A stretch of 64,000 nt of DNA, from NCBI GenBank assembly GCA_025890175.1, contig JANPYM010000018.1, forward strand, positions 384,071 to 448,070. Reading direction: 5' to 3'. The notes under the pieces were generated by a model that worked only from the letters and a program-made list of their open reading frames with translations, was not told the origin of the DNA and did no database searches. Shown here piece by piece: positions 12,427-23,547 of this stretch. The DNA is from Ciborinia camelliae. Lineage: Eukaryota; Ascomycota; Leotiomycetes; Helotiales; Sclerotiniaceae. Position numbers and translations under genes: made by a program. How positions within the stretch are numbered: position 1 is the stretch's first letter; every line of letters begins with the position of its first letter.

Positions 12427-13486
12427 CCCAAGCTATGGAGGAAAGAATGGTTGATGGATTTTGGGCATGCAGAACGTGGTAAATAATCTCGATTATTCGA
12501 AACTTGCATGGAAGTTTTGTGATAGCGAGAATTAAATATTGCGGCATTTTGGTCTCCTAGAATGGTTGACGGCTACGTTATATCCACCAGGTCGCATTTT
12601 GTGTATGTAATACTGATAATCAGTTCTTCAAATATCTTGCAATTTTATTTCACAGAGAATTTCGGATCACGAAAGGGGATCCCCCACGGCTCAACATCTC
12701 GTTCCTTGCAAAATAGGTGGATACGTTGCTTTTTAAATGACAGTACCCAAACAGTCATCTAAAGCTCAATTCATGGAATGTTGAGGGTTACGTGTGGGTA
12801 ACACTTCTGATTGTATCAGTTAAAACAGATCTTTATATCAACAGGAACTGGAGACCTTGAACTAAACTGCCTCATGTCGAAGATAAAGCTAAACGTGAAC
12901 CACACATATGGATAACTTAACAATTCCCAACAGGCGGCCATTGAGTCTCTCCCCCTCATCAGCATACTTGGTGCAAGTTACCCAGTATGTATACAAAGGT
13001 TGGAACATCTTCTGGTTCTAAGCCCAGCTAGCATGTGTTATAGCTCCATGAATCAGAGTCGTAATTACCTCTGCTGGAGGACTGGTCAAGTGAAACTCTC
13101 ATGGACAAGGCGAGGGTGGGGAGAAAATATAAGCATTTTCGTGAGAAGATAGAGTGAGGAAGCGTATGTAGATTAGTTTGGCCATAACTCAACTGGTAGA
13201 CCAAATTTAATAATCAAAACTGCGATTCATATGAGAGGGGATTATTATCCGATGTCGTTTGTACAATGAGAATTCAATATTCACCAACGGTTTTCACAAT
13301 AAAGATTTGTAATCTACTGATGTGTTGCCCTTATATTTGAGTTATTCACTCAGGAAAACAATATTTTAGCGGGAGAAGACTACTAAATGATAATAAGCTA
13401 CACGTCTTTATGCACTCTCGAGATTCTGAATCCCGCAACAAAGAGCGAAGTTATTCGACGAGTTTCTCTAGTGCGTATTGATCGCC
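12427..13486. other. Intergenic between the two tandem membrane-protein genes
   Basis: About 1 kb, AT-rich, no supported gene. Its first part (12470-12770, with ACTGATAATCAGTTCTTC) resembles the sequence just after the second gene (14560-14660, with ACTGATAATCAATTCTTTTC), so the duplicated unit includes the 3' flank. Confidence 0.45.
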
Positions 13487-14388
13487 ATGGAGTTCAACAT
13501 CTATACAGTTATACTGGGTATCTACACCCTCCATTTGGAATTAGTTCGAGCTCAAGATCCAGAATCCGCATCAAATTGGGTTGTGCCAAATGGAGATCGG
13601 CCAGACTTCTCTTCAACATTTACCCAGGGTACTGTTCTTCAAGTTATCTGGACCCCAATAAAACCCGGGGCATTTCAACCAATTCTATCTACTCTGTGGG
13701 TCTCAACGTGGGATGGCCGAACTACGCCATTCAATCAGCTACTTGCAGGTATGATAATTTGTTAAAGATGGTCCTTCCTCAGCTCCAAGACTTGGAATCC
13801 TTTGTAATCTCTTATTAATGGTTTTATTATCCTATAGAAAATATAGATACGAATCACATGGGTTCCTTCGACTGGACTATTGCAATCCCAACGAATATCT
13901 TGAATCAAGCCGCTAAATACGTACTTCGAATGAAAGATTTCAATTCTGAGTATAACTCAAGCTCCGAGCAATATCCAAGTCCAGGGTTTATTATTGTAAA
14001 TGGGGATGCTGCCTCTCCCTCAAAGACGGATTTCGCTACCACTATAACAACCACTTCAATGACGTCAACTACTGAACTTACGACCACGTCGACAGCATCT
14101 ACGGCAACACATACCGCCGGCGGTAGTGAACTGAGTGGTGGTGCTATAGCAGGCATTTCTGTTGGCAGTGTGGGCTCGCTACTCTTACTCGCTGGTTCGG
14201 CATATCTTTTTTACAGACGAAAGAAGCGTAATAGGAAATTTCTAACAGAGTCTCCGATCTACCATGAAGTACCCATGCAGCAATCTCCCGTACGTCCGGG
14301 CGCTTCGACTGATCACGGACATAGAGGACCAGTGGAGTTAGAAGGAACTTATAAGGGTCGGAAATGGCCGGTAGAATTGGAGAGCTAG
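13487..14388 (+). CDS. Secreted Ser/Thr-rich single-pass membrane protein, tandem paralogue (270 aa)
   Basis: Exons 13487-13748 and 13838-14388, with a phase-1 intron of 89 nt. Exon 1 is 262 nt, the same length as in the upstream paralogue, and splits the same Gly/Glu-type codon after the NQLLAG block. Order of parts: signal peptide ending near LVRAQ, an ectodomain with matching Trp positions (NWVVPNGDRPDFS; STLWVSTWDG; FDWTIAIPTNIL; AKYVLRMKDF), a Thr-rich stalk shorter than in the paralogue, a transmembrane helix (GISVGSVGSLLLLAGSAYLF) and a YRRKKR anchor. The tail shares the VELEG/VELQG end. The shorter stalk is the main difference. Surface sensor or adhesion role is inferred from architecture alone. 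Confidence 0.8.
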
Positions 14389-15267
14389 CACAGGTCATGA
14401 TGGAAACAGTATGGGCAGTCTCAGGAACACTTGGAAGAGCATGGCGGCTGCAGTCGTTTTGCTGAGGTAGAAAGGTTTATAGCATGGCATTTTGTCATAT
14501 TGGTTACATTTAAAGACTTGATTGTTTCTTGTATTGGCCTGGTTGCATTGATAGTTGCGCAGCCGATACTGATAATCAATTCTTTTCAAAAAGATTGGAA
14601 TCCTATTTCACAGGGGACTTTGCGAGATGAAAGAGGATCTAAAGGCTTAACGTTCTTTGATATCTAATAGGGTAGGAAGAACTGCCGGATTCACTAATGG
14701 TCAACTTACTTGCGGATCCAAAATTTCCAAAACACATCTGACCAACTGATATAGCCAGGCTGTATAGGTATGTTTGCCTCTATACCCGCTTCATGGATAG
14801 ATTCAATAGGTAATTAGTCTTAATACGATACTCATTTCTATACGGTTTCTGTATGTATCAACTGGGTGGATTCAAAGTGTAAAGTACTTTATGCTATAAG
14901 TGTATGTATGATGATTCTTGATTCCTCTAATACTAGGTACTCTAAAGTGATCCCTTATATAGAGATATAGAAAGAAGTGCTAGTTCCTGCGCTAGTCCAT
15001 ATACTACGGCTCGTACGGCCCCTATGTACGATCGCATGATTGTACCGACAGTTCCCATCGAGATACGTCGTTTCTTTTGGCTATTTAAACTTCCAAATTG
15101 CAACTTCTAATCTCCTTCTAATTACAAACCATATTTTCAATAAACGTTAAACACTTCCACTTTCCAGACTACGCAGGTCTTCCAACGAAAATCCTTATGA
15201 CTTGGCTTCATTGAGCCTGCACAACTATCCTAAATCGCCTAGATATCCATTACAGATAACTAGAAAA
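14389..15267. other. Intergenic, downstream of tandem pair
   Basis: No supported gene. The first 270 bases are related to the 3' flank of the upstream paralogue. The region ends in a C/A-rich leader before the F-box-like gene at 15268. Confidence 0.4.
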
Positions 15268-16219
15268 ATGGCATCCAGGAAAAAGAAGGCAGCATCTAAA
15301 TCAAAACCACCCAGGAATAGAAAAAAGGGTGCTGTCGATGTTCGCCCTAAGCCTGAATCCGCTAAATCTAAATCAACGCAATATAATAGAAGAATGGATG
15401 TGGCTGTCCGCCAAGAGCAAGGTGAGTGATCTACTACAAACTTCAAAAACTATGAATTTGCTGATCAGTAAAGTAGCTCCCAAATCCTGGGCCGAATTTG
15501 GAGATCTTTCGCTCGACATCATATTATGCATTATGGATCTCCTTGGCTGGGAGGGCTCGGTTTGTCTTGGCTTGTCTTGCCCAGAGATGTACCAGGCATA
15601 CAAGCGTTTATATCCATTAAAAGTACCGCTGCGAAATTTGGTCGATACAACACTTCCGTCTCAACATCTACAGACTCAGATCCAACTATACAAGTTGATC
15701 CAAGACTGGTCTGGCATAGGAGACAAATATTCATATTGGGCATGTCATTTTACATGGGGCTCGTATCTTCCCAAATCTATGTACTACTATCCGTCTCGTT
15801 TCCTCTTCAAGTCTGTATACGAGGACGACGGAGAATTCGCAGTGAGCCGTTCCAGACTCCGCCGTAGATATGAAGATTATCATATATATTCAATGCCAAG
15901 TGAGGTGTTGAGCTTGCCCGCATATCCTGACTGGCTCATACCATGGGCGGGAGGAGATGACAGTTGGTCGTCATTGCTGAAAAAATATAGACTGCCCAAC
16001 CCGTACAACGTGGGACAAGAGAATTGGGAGAAAGAAGCTACGAAGGTTATTAAGCAAAGTATTGAGGCGGTGCGCGACCGAAGTCACTGGAACTGGTTTT
16101 GGTCTCAAAGCAGTTTCTGGGGAGAGAACTATGACCATTTTGAACGTGTGTGGGCTGCGCATCATGCTGATATAAGTTGGGATGCATTCTCGGAGTGGAG
16201 AGTAATGAGTGGTTTCTAA
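15268..16219 (+). CDS. F-box-like protein, paralogue D (299 aa)
   Basis: Exons 15268-15421 and 15474-16219; 52-nt phase-1 intron. The nearer CAG (15468) would put a stop in frame, so the AAG acceptor at 15473 is used in this model. The first 50 residues are very Lys/Arg/Ser-rich (RKKKAASKSKPPRNRKK), longer than in the other paralogues and looking like a nuclear localisation signal. F-box-like part about residues 55-100: FGDLSLDIILCIMDLLGWEG then a Leu-Ser-Cys-Pro-Glu-Met-Tyr block. The family blocks YKLIQDW, FLFKSVYEDD, LPNPYNVGQENWEKE and the tail SWDAFSEWRVMSGF are all present. Trp content is high near residues 240-285. Confidence 0.75.
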
Positions 16220-16833
16220 GGAAGAAAGGGGTTATGATACGAACAACTCAACAATAATAAGGGTAGTAATGGGGGATCTTAGGAGATACAGAAGAGAAGT
16301 CTCATAATATGTATTGAGTTGACATTCACATTCAAGGATAAGCCTTTCCAAGTATTCATTCACTCACGCTTAGCCATACATTTCATATCATAGATAATTC
16401 ATCGAATCTTGTCATCTAATTGGACAAGATTCTTCATTGTCATACAAATAGATTGCCCTAATTAAAGCAGAACATTTCTCGGTTGTCTAATTGGCCAACT
16501 ATTTCAAAAACATATAGTAGTACCTACAATTGAGACCTAAAGTAACTTCTTCTGTTTGTGACATTCACTCACAATACCTACTTAACATCTCATTCATCGA
16601 ATGTTCGCAAAGTGCCATAGTGAAGTGTGGTTGGTGCTAAGGTATCTTGCTTCTTGGATTCTGTGTTTCAATCAATTCGCTATAAAACTAACCATCTCTG
16701 TCAGCCTTCCTACAGCCTTATCTCAATAAATCTTCTCAAGAACAACTTTAATATATCCAGTACACCGAAAAGATTCATCAACGACAGTTAATTACATCAT
16801 CGACATACTCACATTAGTACACTGACTTTGAAG
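16220..16833. other. Intergenic between F-box-like D and E
   Basis: About 600 bases, AT-rich; holds the 3' region of D and the C/A-rich leader of E. Nothing else seen. Confidence 0.45.
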
Positions 16834-17858
16834 ATGCCGGTAATCAGAGAACATCTTCACCATTATGGGGATGACAATAATACCAGGACGGCATCTGCGC
16901 TTGTAAATGCCTCCCTTCTTGCTAATGCCTCAATGAGCAGTAAGTGTTCTTCTCATTTCCAATGATTACAGCCAAACTAACTCCTAGCTTAGTGAACCAG
17001 GGACCAATCAAAAACATTCCAGAGGAGATGATCTCCGAAATCATGTCGTATCTTTCACCTTGCTTCGCTGCCTCCTTCGGACTCACCTGTACTAAAGTCT
17101 ATGCCGAGTTCAAGCACAAACATAGCAAGCCTCTTAAACTCGAAACACTACTCTGGGATACCGAAGATGAAAGCATTAATTCTGCTGATCGCGAGAAGAA
17201 ACTACATCATCTTATCGGTGGTTGGATCAATAAGGACCGTCAATACTTTTACCATCAAATGCACCTCTTCCCAAACTGGCAGGAAAAGCTTGCTGGTATC
17301 CGTCCACCCACATCGAATTATGTCACACAATCTCGTCAATGTGTTGGAGGAAGATTTCTTCTCACAGAGTTGTACGCACCCTCGAGCTTTGTACTGCCAA
17401 GTAGTCGCATACAACCACCTACGCCATATAGTGCATCACAAAAGAACCTCGCACGACTACGGGAGGCGTATGAAGTTTATACAGAACTAGTACAGGAAGA
17501 CGAGGAAAAGTATCCAAGACTGGTCCCACGACATGAATTCGCAGCACCTATTCCTTCTCCATGCAACATGGGAGATGATTGGTTTCTAGTATTTTTCAAT
17601 TGTCTCGTGACAGATTGGAATCTTACTTCTCCGGTGGGTATCATTTTTGATGGCGATCTGTATTATATCCTACAGGAGATCAAAGTGAATCGACAGGGGG
17701 GATGCATTATGATACCAGGATTCTGCAGCCGGACTGACAGATATAACGTCGGCAATGGAACAATCTATGTGAAAGACTTCATTGCCAAAGTTAGGGACGT
17801 CCACCAACCCCCAGACAATAATGGCGTCGATGCTACGGTCCTAGACCAGATAATCTGA
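16834..17858 (+). CDS. F-box-like protein, paralogue E (323 aa)
   Basis: Preferred exons 16834-16939 and 16993-17858; the 53-nt phase-1 intron has an AAACTAAC branch site and a TTAG acceptor. A 32-nt alternative (acceptor at 16971) is also in frame but shorter than usual for fungi. The F-box-like part NIPEEMISEIMSYLSPC, with Gly-Leu-Thr-Cys-Thr-Lys-Val-Tyr after it, is close to paralogue A. Shared blocks LKLETLLWDTED, LIGGWIN, GGRFLLTELYAPS and PIPSPCNM follow. It is the longest member: after about residue 220 it has an extra C-terminal stretch and lacks the FGEW tail of B, C and D. Regulation and substrate are unknown. Confidence 0.72.
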
Positions 17859-19075
17859 AGGTGGAGGGACTAGAAGAGTGCCAAGGGGTTATGAGATAAG
17901 CCAGGTATTGAGCGTATATTATGGTATGCGTGGAGGATAATTGCATTTCAGCAGACCGGAGGGGACGAAGCGGGATTGACCAATCAGAGCACATCATAAT
18001 ACTATATGTTAGGTCTTTTTTACTTTCCAAACACATAGCAAGTCAATTCAATTGCACTTTGCATTAATCAACATAAATTAACTTCATGTCTGGATTCATG
18101 AGACAATGACATGTAAAACACTCAGACTATATCCAAGGGTACTAGGTAACTCTATTGATTCTCATCAGGAAATTTGCCAACAGGAATCAGACAGTATCTT
18201 TAAAGAATATATGGCTAATAAGCTAAGTGATGAAATGACGCCACTTACCTTATAATGATATCTGGTACAATATCTAGTAGTGAAATGATGCAGAAGGCCA
18301 TTCTTTGTATCGGTGTTAGTTGAAGGTAAATAGGAGATCTCGGGAAAGCTCCTACCAATCAGTTGCTATCAGTCACCCCGGCCGCCCATCACCCCTAATC
18401 GAAAAGGAGTTCATCTAGGAAGTACTTTCCAGATTAACCAGACTTCTCTTGCTTCAATGGGAGCAAAAAGAAGTCAAAACGATGGGGCTTTACCTGGGAC
18501 TGAACTGGGGACTTCTTACGTGGAGAATCAACCATGAAGACATACCACTAACCCAAATACCACGTGACATTCCAGATTCTTTGCTCAGGTGCGAAATGAT
18601 ACTAGAGTCAGCAAGAGCTGATATATATTCTATTCAGATATGCTAGGAATAGCATGAGGCGCGCCCCCTCGACGTCGTGGGCATACAACATGAGTAAGAC
18701 AATGCGTCCGCAGATGCCGCAAAATTGGATGCTGTACAGGATTCACAGGCTGCATCACGTGAGCTGATCACGGCAGTGTTTGGCCCATTCCTGCAGCAAT
18801 TAACATCTTTCTTCATTTTACCAAGTGAGGCATTTGATTCCACCTCAAATCTACATCTAGTAAAACTTACGTTAATATTCAATTCATAATATGATATTGT
18901 AGCGCCTACCATTTATGAAGTCTGTTTTACATACTAGGTAAGTGGTAGGTGCACCCCCTCATTTTACTAGAACTAACCATAAGGCTTAAGCTTTATCTTG
19001 GTGCATATGAATCTCCGATAAAGTATGGAGAAGCATCATTATCATCATCATCACAATCAACCAAAACCAATAATC
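17859..19075. other. Intergenic between F-box cluster and ATG29
   Basis: 1.2 kb, no supported gene on either strand. Just before ATG29 there is a run of ATC/ATCATC triplets (19035-19060), probably in the 5' UTR. Confidence 0.4.
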
Positions 19076-20692
19076 ATGTCGAATCCAGATCCAGATCCAG
19101 ATCCGTCTTATACTGTATTCATAAGATTACCATTTCCACGTGGTGATTTTGTCGATCCCCCAAATGTATGAAATATTCTCATGAATATTAAAGATATTAT
19201 ACTGACCTCTCTCTGTAGGTGGAATGGGATGCAGCAAAGGACAAGGCTCTATGGAAGATATTGTCTAAAGCTTCTAAGAATAGTGATATCGATTGTAAGT
19301 TCTTGAATCAGCTATCATTATTAATATGCTAACAAACACAGGGACTGCATTGTAGGTCTCACAAACATATTTCCATATATGATCTAATTCAATCGCAGAG
19401 CTTCGAAATTCGACGTTACTCTTGCATTCCTTCTTCAACAAGCTGCATTTCTTTACGAACGACAACTCTCACAAGTTCGCGAGCAGATGAGAAAGGTGAC
19501 GGTATCGAAAGGTTCTTTGGCTCCGTCACCAGTTCCAGGTAGTACATCGGAAACAGCAGGTGGTGAAGGAATGAAGAGGACAGGGTCTGGAGGTGGAGGT
19601 AAGTCGGCACATGCGACTTTACAATTGATGGGCTCATGATTCGCAGGTCCACGGATTCAATCTTCTTTATCTAATAGAAAAGATACCCCTCTATCAAAGA
19701 AAGATGGCAGTGTGCCGAATACACCGAGTCGTGCAATGGGTATGACCCCTCATCTTAGCTATGTAACATATCTAACATCAAGTAGCTCCACCATTCTCTC
19801 GCACATCATCTCGGGAAACAACGATCCAATCCCGCACTTTCGTATCAACAAGTCCACGACCAAGTCATGCCCCTATAAGCCGACGATCTGTTTCTCCAAA
19901 TTCACGAGCACGACCGGCTTCAACGGCAGTCGACCATCCACCTCGAAATTCCCCTCAACAGGCACAAATTTCTTCTCCCGATGACTCTTCTGACGATGAT
20001 TCTCTCCAACTTCAGTCTAAACTCATCCGCCGACGCTTCCCCTCTACAAGGAAAGTTTCTGAGGGTCCTTCTTCAGATGATGAAGAGCCCGTCTTCCTCC
20101 CAACCTCGCACGATCCATCCGCCACCCTCCGTGGAGACCCCCACAATATCTCACGACGAACACCAATTCATCCCAAAAAACCAGTACCAATCGAATCACA
20201 AACCTCAGATTCATCCACAAGTTCCACCGCCCAAATTGTCAACAGAAGACATGATGTTGTAAGCACAGAAGGAAGACGACCGAGTGGCCCATTGAGTCCG
20301 CGCCGAACAACCGAGCTACAAAGTGAAAGAAGTGATGGCGGTACACCGAGTATGGGTAGTAGTTTTAGTGATTTGGATGGTCTGTCTTCCCCGTTTAGCT
20401 TGAGTTATAAGCCGTGAAGCCTATTCCGTTTTTGTTTTCTGTTCATTTCTTTTGTAACTCTCATTGATACCCATCTCCTTTCTTAACTTCTAATTCCACG
20501 TCTTTCTTCTACCATTCTTAATTAATTGCATTTTGAATGAGGAAAGAACACGAAGCTAATTTGAAATTAATAGATGCGTCCGTGACACAAAGTGCACTAG
20601 AAGAAGCACTCGCGAGTAACATGCAGGCTGGTGGAATGGCAAGTAGGATGGGTGGTACTATCAGCCAGGCTTTCCGGAGTAGATATTTATGA
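19076..20692 (+). CDS. ATG29: Autophagy-related protein Atg29 (394 aa)
   Basis: Seven exons: 19076-19165, 19219-19294, 19342-19351, 19399-19598, 19647-19739, 19783-20379, 20574-20692. The N-terminus carries the Atg29 signature: YTVFIRLPFPRGDFVDPP, VEWDAAKDKALWKILSKAS, then DIDW-TALASKFDVTLAFLLQ and QAAFLYERQLSQVREQMRK. In yeast Atg29 acts with Atg17 and Atg31 as the scaffold at the phagophore assembly site in autophagy. The middle is a long Ser/Pro/Arg-rich disordered region; the end (SFSDLD-DASVTQSALEEALASNM ... SQAFRSRYL) is the conserved C-terminal motif. Exon 3 has only 10 nt but is needed to join IDW to TAL in frame. The last intron (194 nt) has an unusual GTCTGT donor; if kept, the protein would end GLSSPFSLSYKP and lose the conserved tail. 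Confidence 0.93.
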
Positions 20693-22367
20693 TCCTGACT
20701 TACATTGCAAAACTTTACTTTATCTTGTACTATTTATGGGGTCTCAATGGCTAGGACTTGGGGTTGGATACAGACACGGTTGTACGGATAGGAAATAGGG
20801 GCAATATTAGCATGGGCTGTTTGGGAAGGAGCCTGCCCGGATGGTTGGGTTGGGTTGGATTGGGTTGGGCTGGGCGGGGTTGAACTTAGATATTTTAATA
20901 TTGTAGTTTTTCACAAATAATCATATACTTCGTACCTATCCTCACTCACTACACAAGACCTCGGGAGGGTAAGGCAATCCCCTCTTTTGGTTTCTCTTCC
21001 CTCTTCCCTCTTTCATGTTTTCTGTTTCCTCAGAACGGAAGGAAGGAAGAGGTACGCTCACACACACACACATTTGAGAATGTTAAACAAGGACAGAAAG
21101 GAACGAGGCTGGAGGTTCACTCACTACCCGTGCCCGTCGAGGATGACGAGGATGACGAATGCTAGCGGGAAAGGAAAGGCGGGAAATAAGCATGAAGTCA
21201 GTGGTCATGAAAACATTGAGAGGAAGGAAGGGGGAGAGAGGGGGAGGGGATGTATATGTAGTATGATTTTTTCTGTTTTTATTATTGTTATTGTTGTTAT
21301 TGTTATTATTGTTATTGTTGCCATTGCTTCCATCCATCCAAAATATTGGGTGGTGGTCTAACCTATTGGATAGGTCCTATTGGATAGGTTACCTACCTAT
21401 AGTCGGGTATGCCTGATGATTTTTGGGAGGGGAAATATTTGAATATTCAAATGTCCAAATGTCCAAATTGAATTAAATAGAAGGAAATAGAATGCAGCAC
21501 TTCTTTTCCTTGTGGTGAAGATTCAAGTCGCCCCCAATCCAATCGCACACTTAATTTTGGGGTTGGGTATCGATTATGCCTTGCGCTGTGATGTTGCGTT
21601 TTTTATCCATGGGGGGGTGGGAGGAGGTGATGGATTGCCGTGAGGATAGTTTCCAGTGTGCTTGACGTGAGGATATTGGGGCTTGACATGATATATCGGA
21701 TCAACATGATGATATTGTTGATCAACATTATAATATTGTTGATTAATCTGTTGATCAACCAGTTGGTTTGGTTAAGGCGAAGTTCGACAGTACGAATGAG
21801 TTGTAGAATGGCTTCTACATTTGGAGTAATCATATCTGGTGGTATGATACCCCTGATCACCTCATCCAATTTTAGATATTCGGGTTGTACAAAGGTTGAC
21901 AAGATCAAAATAATCAAAAGCCATTAGGTAAATGTGCTTAAAATTATAATGATTCGGGGATTCCACTTCGGTATCTGTTGCAGTTATGATGTATCTTGGT
22001 ACGATATGATACTGAAACGAGGACTGTTTCTTGATCCGTATTCCATCTATCCATCCGGAGTGGTTGTGTATTCCTCCCGTGTTTCGAAGCGATGAAAACG
22101 CGAAGTAAAGATCCCGGCATCGACTTGATTTCTTGGTTTTTTTTGGTCGTGTTATATTTTCTCCTAATTGGATAAGACCGCTCTAAAATCCACACATTTT
22201 CATCGCCGGTCTTCCCTGACTTCTCCATGGCCATAATAAGTAGATATTACTACATCCGCGGCTTCTTCTTCGGGTTGTAATCGGGGGAGAAATTTCACAA
22301 TCCGAGTTGAATCAACGCTCAACACGCGTAGGAAACCTCCGAATGGATTTTCAATATCTCCCTGCTC
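20693..22367. other. Intergenic with simple repeats
   Basis: 1.7 kb between convergent genes. It contains a GGTTG/GGGTTGG run (20838-20882), a G/A-rich tract, a TTATTG repeat (21271-21331) and an AT-rich patch of repeated ATATTGTTGATCAACAT-like units (about 21700-21765) able to fold as hairpins. Open frames here follow the repeats and do not look like genes. Confidence 0.5.
21271..21331. repeat. (TTATTG)n-type microsatellite
   Basis: Direct run of TTATTG/TTGTTA units with few interruptions; it produces a poly-Asn antisense frame that should not be called as a gene. Confidence 0.8.
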
Positions 22368-23052
22368 CTAAAGGGATTCCACGGCTCTCGATGCCAATTT
22401 AGTCTTTTTCTTCCCATTGGCAGATGAACATTTCTCAGGAGTGGAATCAGTAGCCCCCCATTCATCAGCCGCCGAAGTCTTATCCGTGTCTATAAGTTTC
22501 GGCTTGGCAATTAACGGCCTATTTCTATTCCTATAAGCCTGTACCTGCACCTCCCTATGTAAGATTCCCTCACTTCCTACATACGTATGTAAGAAGGCAC
22601 AGTCGGCTTCAGAATTAAGGCATTTAAGCCCATGCCAAAAGAAACACGTGAAGCGTTTTCCGACCGTGGTGGAGGGATTTTGGGGGGGCGTGTGTGATTT
22701 ACCGGGAGGGGGAGGGGGAATCGCGTGGACTACGTCCCAGAGGGGTCCCGGGTTGGGTTTGCCGTTGCGTATGTTGGTTTGGAGGGTGTATTCGCGATCT
22801 TCGTGGAGGTCACGACACTGCGCTTCGGTATAGCGACAGTCGTTTTTAGAGGCCCAATGACTGTGATGTGTCAGTGGTGGGTTCTGAACAGTCAAGATGT
22901 GGTGCGTCGGGACTGGAATTGAATGCGAAGCATGAAGGTTTCCTCGAAAGAACGAGAGACAAATAGGTCACTTACTAACAGACTTCGGTCTTTGGAACGA
23001 CAATTTCATATGGCTCGTTACGGAGTCTCTCTCTGGTCTTACTTCGTGGCAT
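22368..23052 (-). CDS. Tandem CCCH zinc-finger protein (189 aa)
   Basis: Exons (minus) 23052-22976 and 22860-22368; the intron (115 nt, GTAAGT...CACAG) splits a Tyr codon inside the first finger. Splicing gives finger 1 as C25-X8-C34-X6-C41-X3-H45 (CYHWASKNDC...CRDLH), and finger 2 lies further on as C-X7-C-X6-C-X3-H (CFFWHGLKC...CAFLH). Between them is a Pro-rich linker containing PPPPPGKSHTPP. The C-terminus is Lys-rich. CCCH fingers usually bind RNA, so a role in mRNA processing or chromatin-linked transcription is likely but not shown. The fact that finger 1 only forms after splicing strongly supports the intron. The 3' end lies close to a convergent intergenic repeat region. Confidence 0.82.
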
Positions 23053-23547
23053 AGTATCCTCGGGTTTCGGTGAGCTATTCCTTGATTTGTCGGCACGACT
23101 TTTGGAGATTCGTAATTCCTGTTATGAAGTATTAATTCCTGTTGCATCCAAAATGTTTGAGAAATTTGAGAGAGAAGAATTCAATGTTGAAGTCACAATA
23201 AGCAGTGGAAGCTAAATGGCGGGTTCAGCCCTAGTGCGTGAAGTCATTGAATCCTATATTTTAGTTTTCCCACATCGACCACGGTCATTTATTAGGCCCG
23301 AAACACTCATGGATTCACCTACAAAAGCACTAGCTTGCAATAATAGTTAAACATAAGCCTTTAGGGGTAACTTTAGGTAGGTCGAGACTAACCCAAGGCC
23401 AACATCACTAGGGATGATCAAAATCGCAAACGACTCACAGTATTCTAGAAAATCATGAAATCCTGTATAAAGCACTAACTTTCACACATTTTACTGGAAT
23501 TTAAAAAAGAAAACAGGGAGCAAGAAAGAGGTCACAGCGCTATACAA
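23053..23547. other. Intergenic: CCCH gene promoter and 3' region of SH3-like gene
   Basis: About 500 bases between two minus-strand genes. It contains a probable 3'-UTR intron of the SH3-like gene (GTTAGT at 23562 down to TTCCAG at 23494) and one AGGTAGGT motif near 23375. No gene seen. Confidence 0.45.

Noticed and set aside
19712..20262. Two separate open frames inside ATG29
   Set aside because: They are in other frames than the spliced Atg29 reading, which is continuous from 19783 to 20379 and ends in conserved family sequence.
21083..21361. Open frames on both strands with poly-Asn or Ile/Val runs
   Set aside because: Produced by the TTATTG microsatellite.
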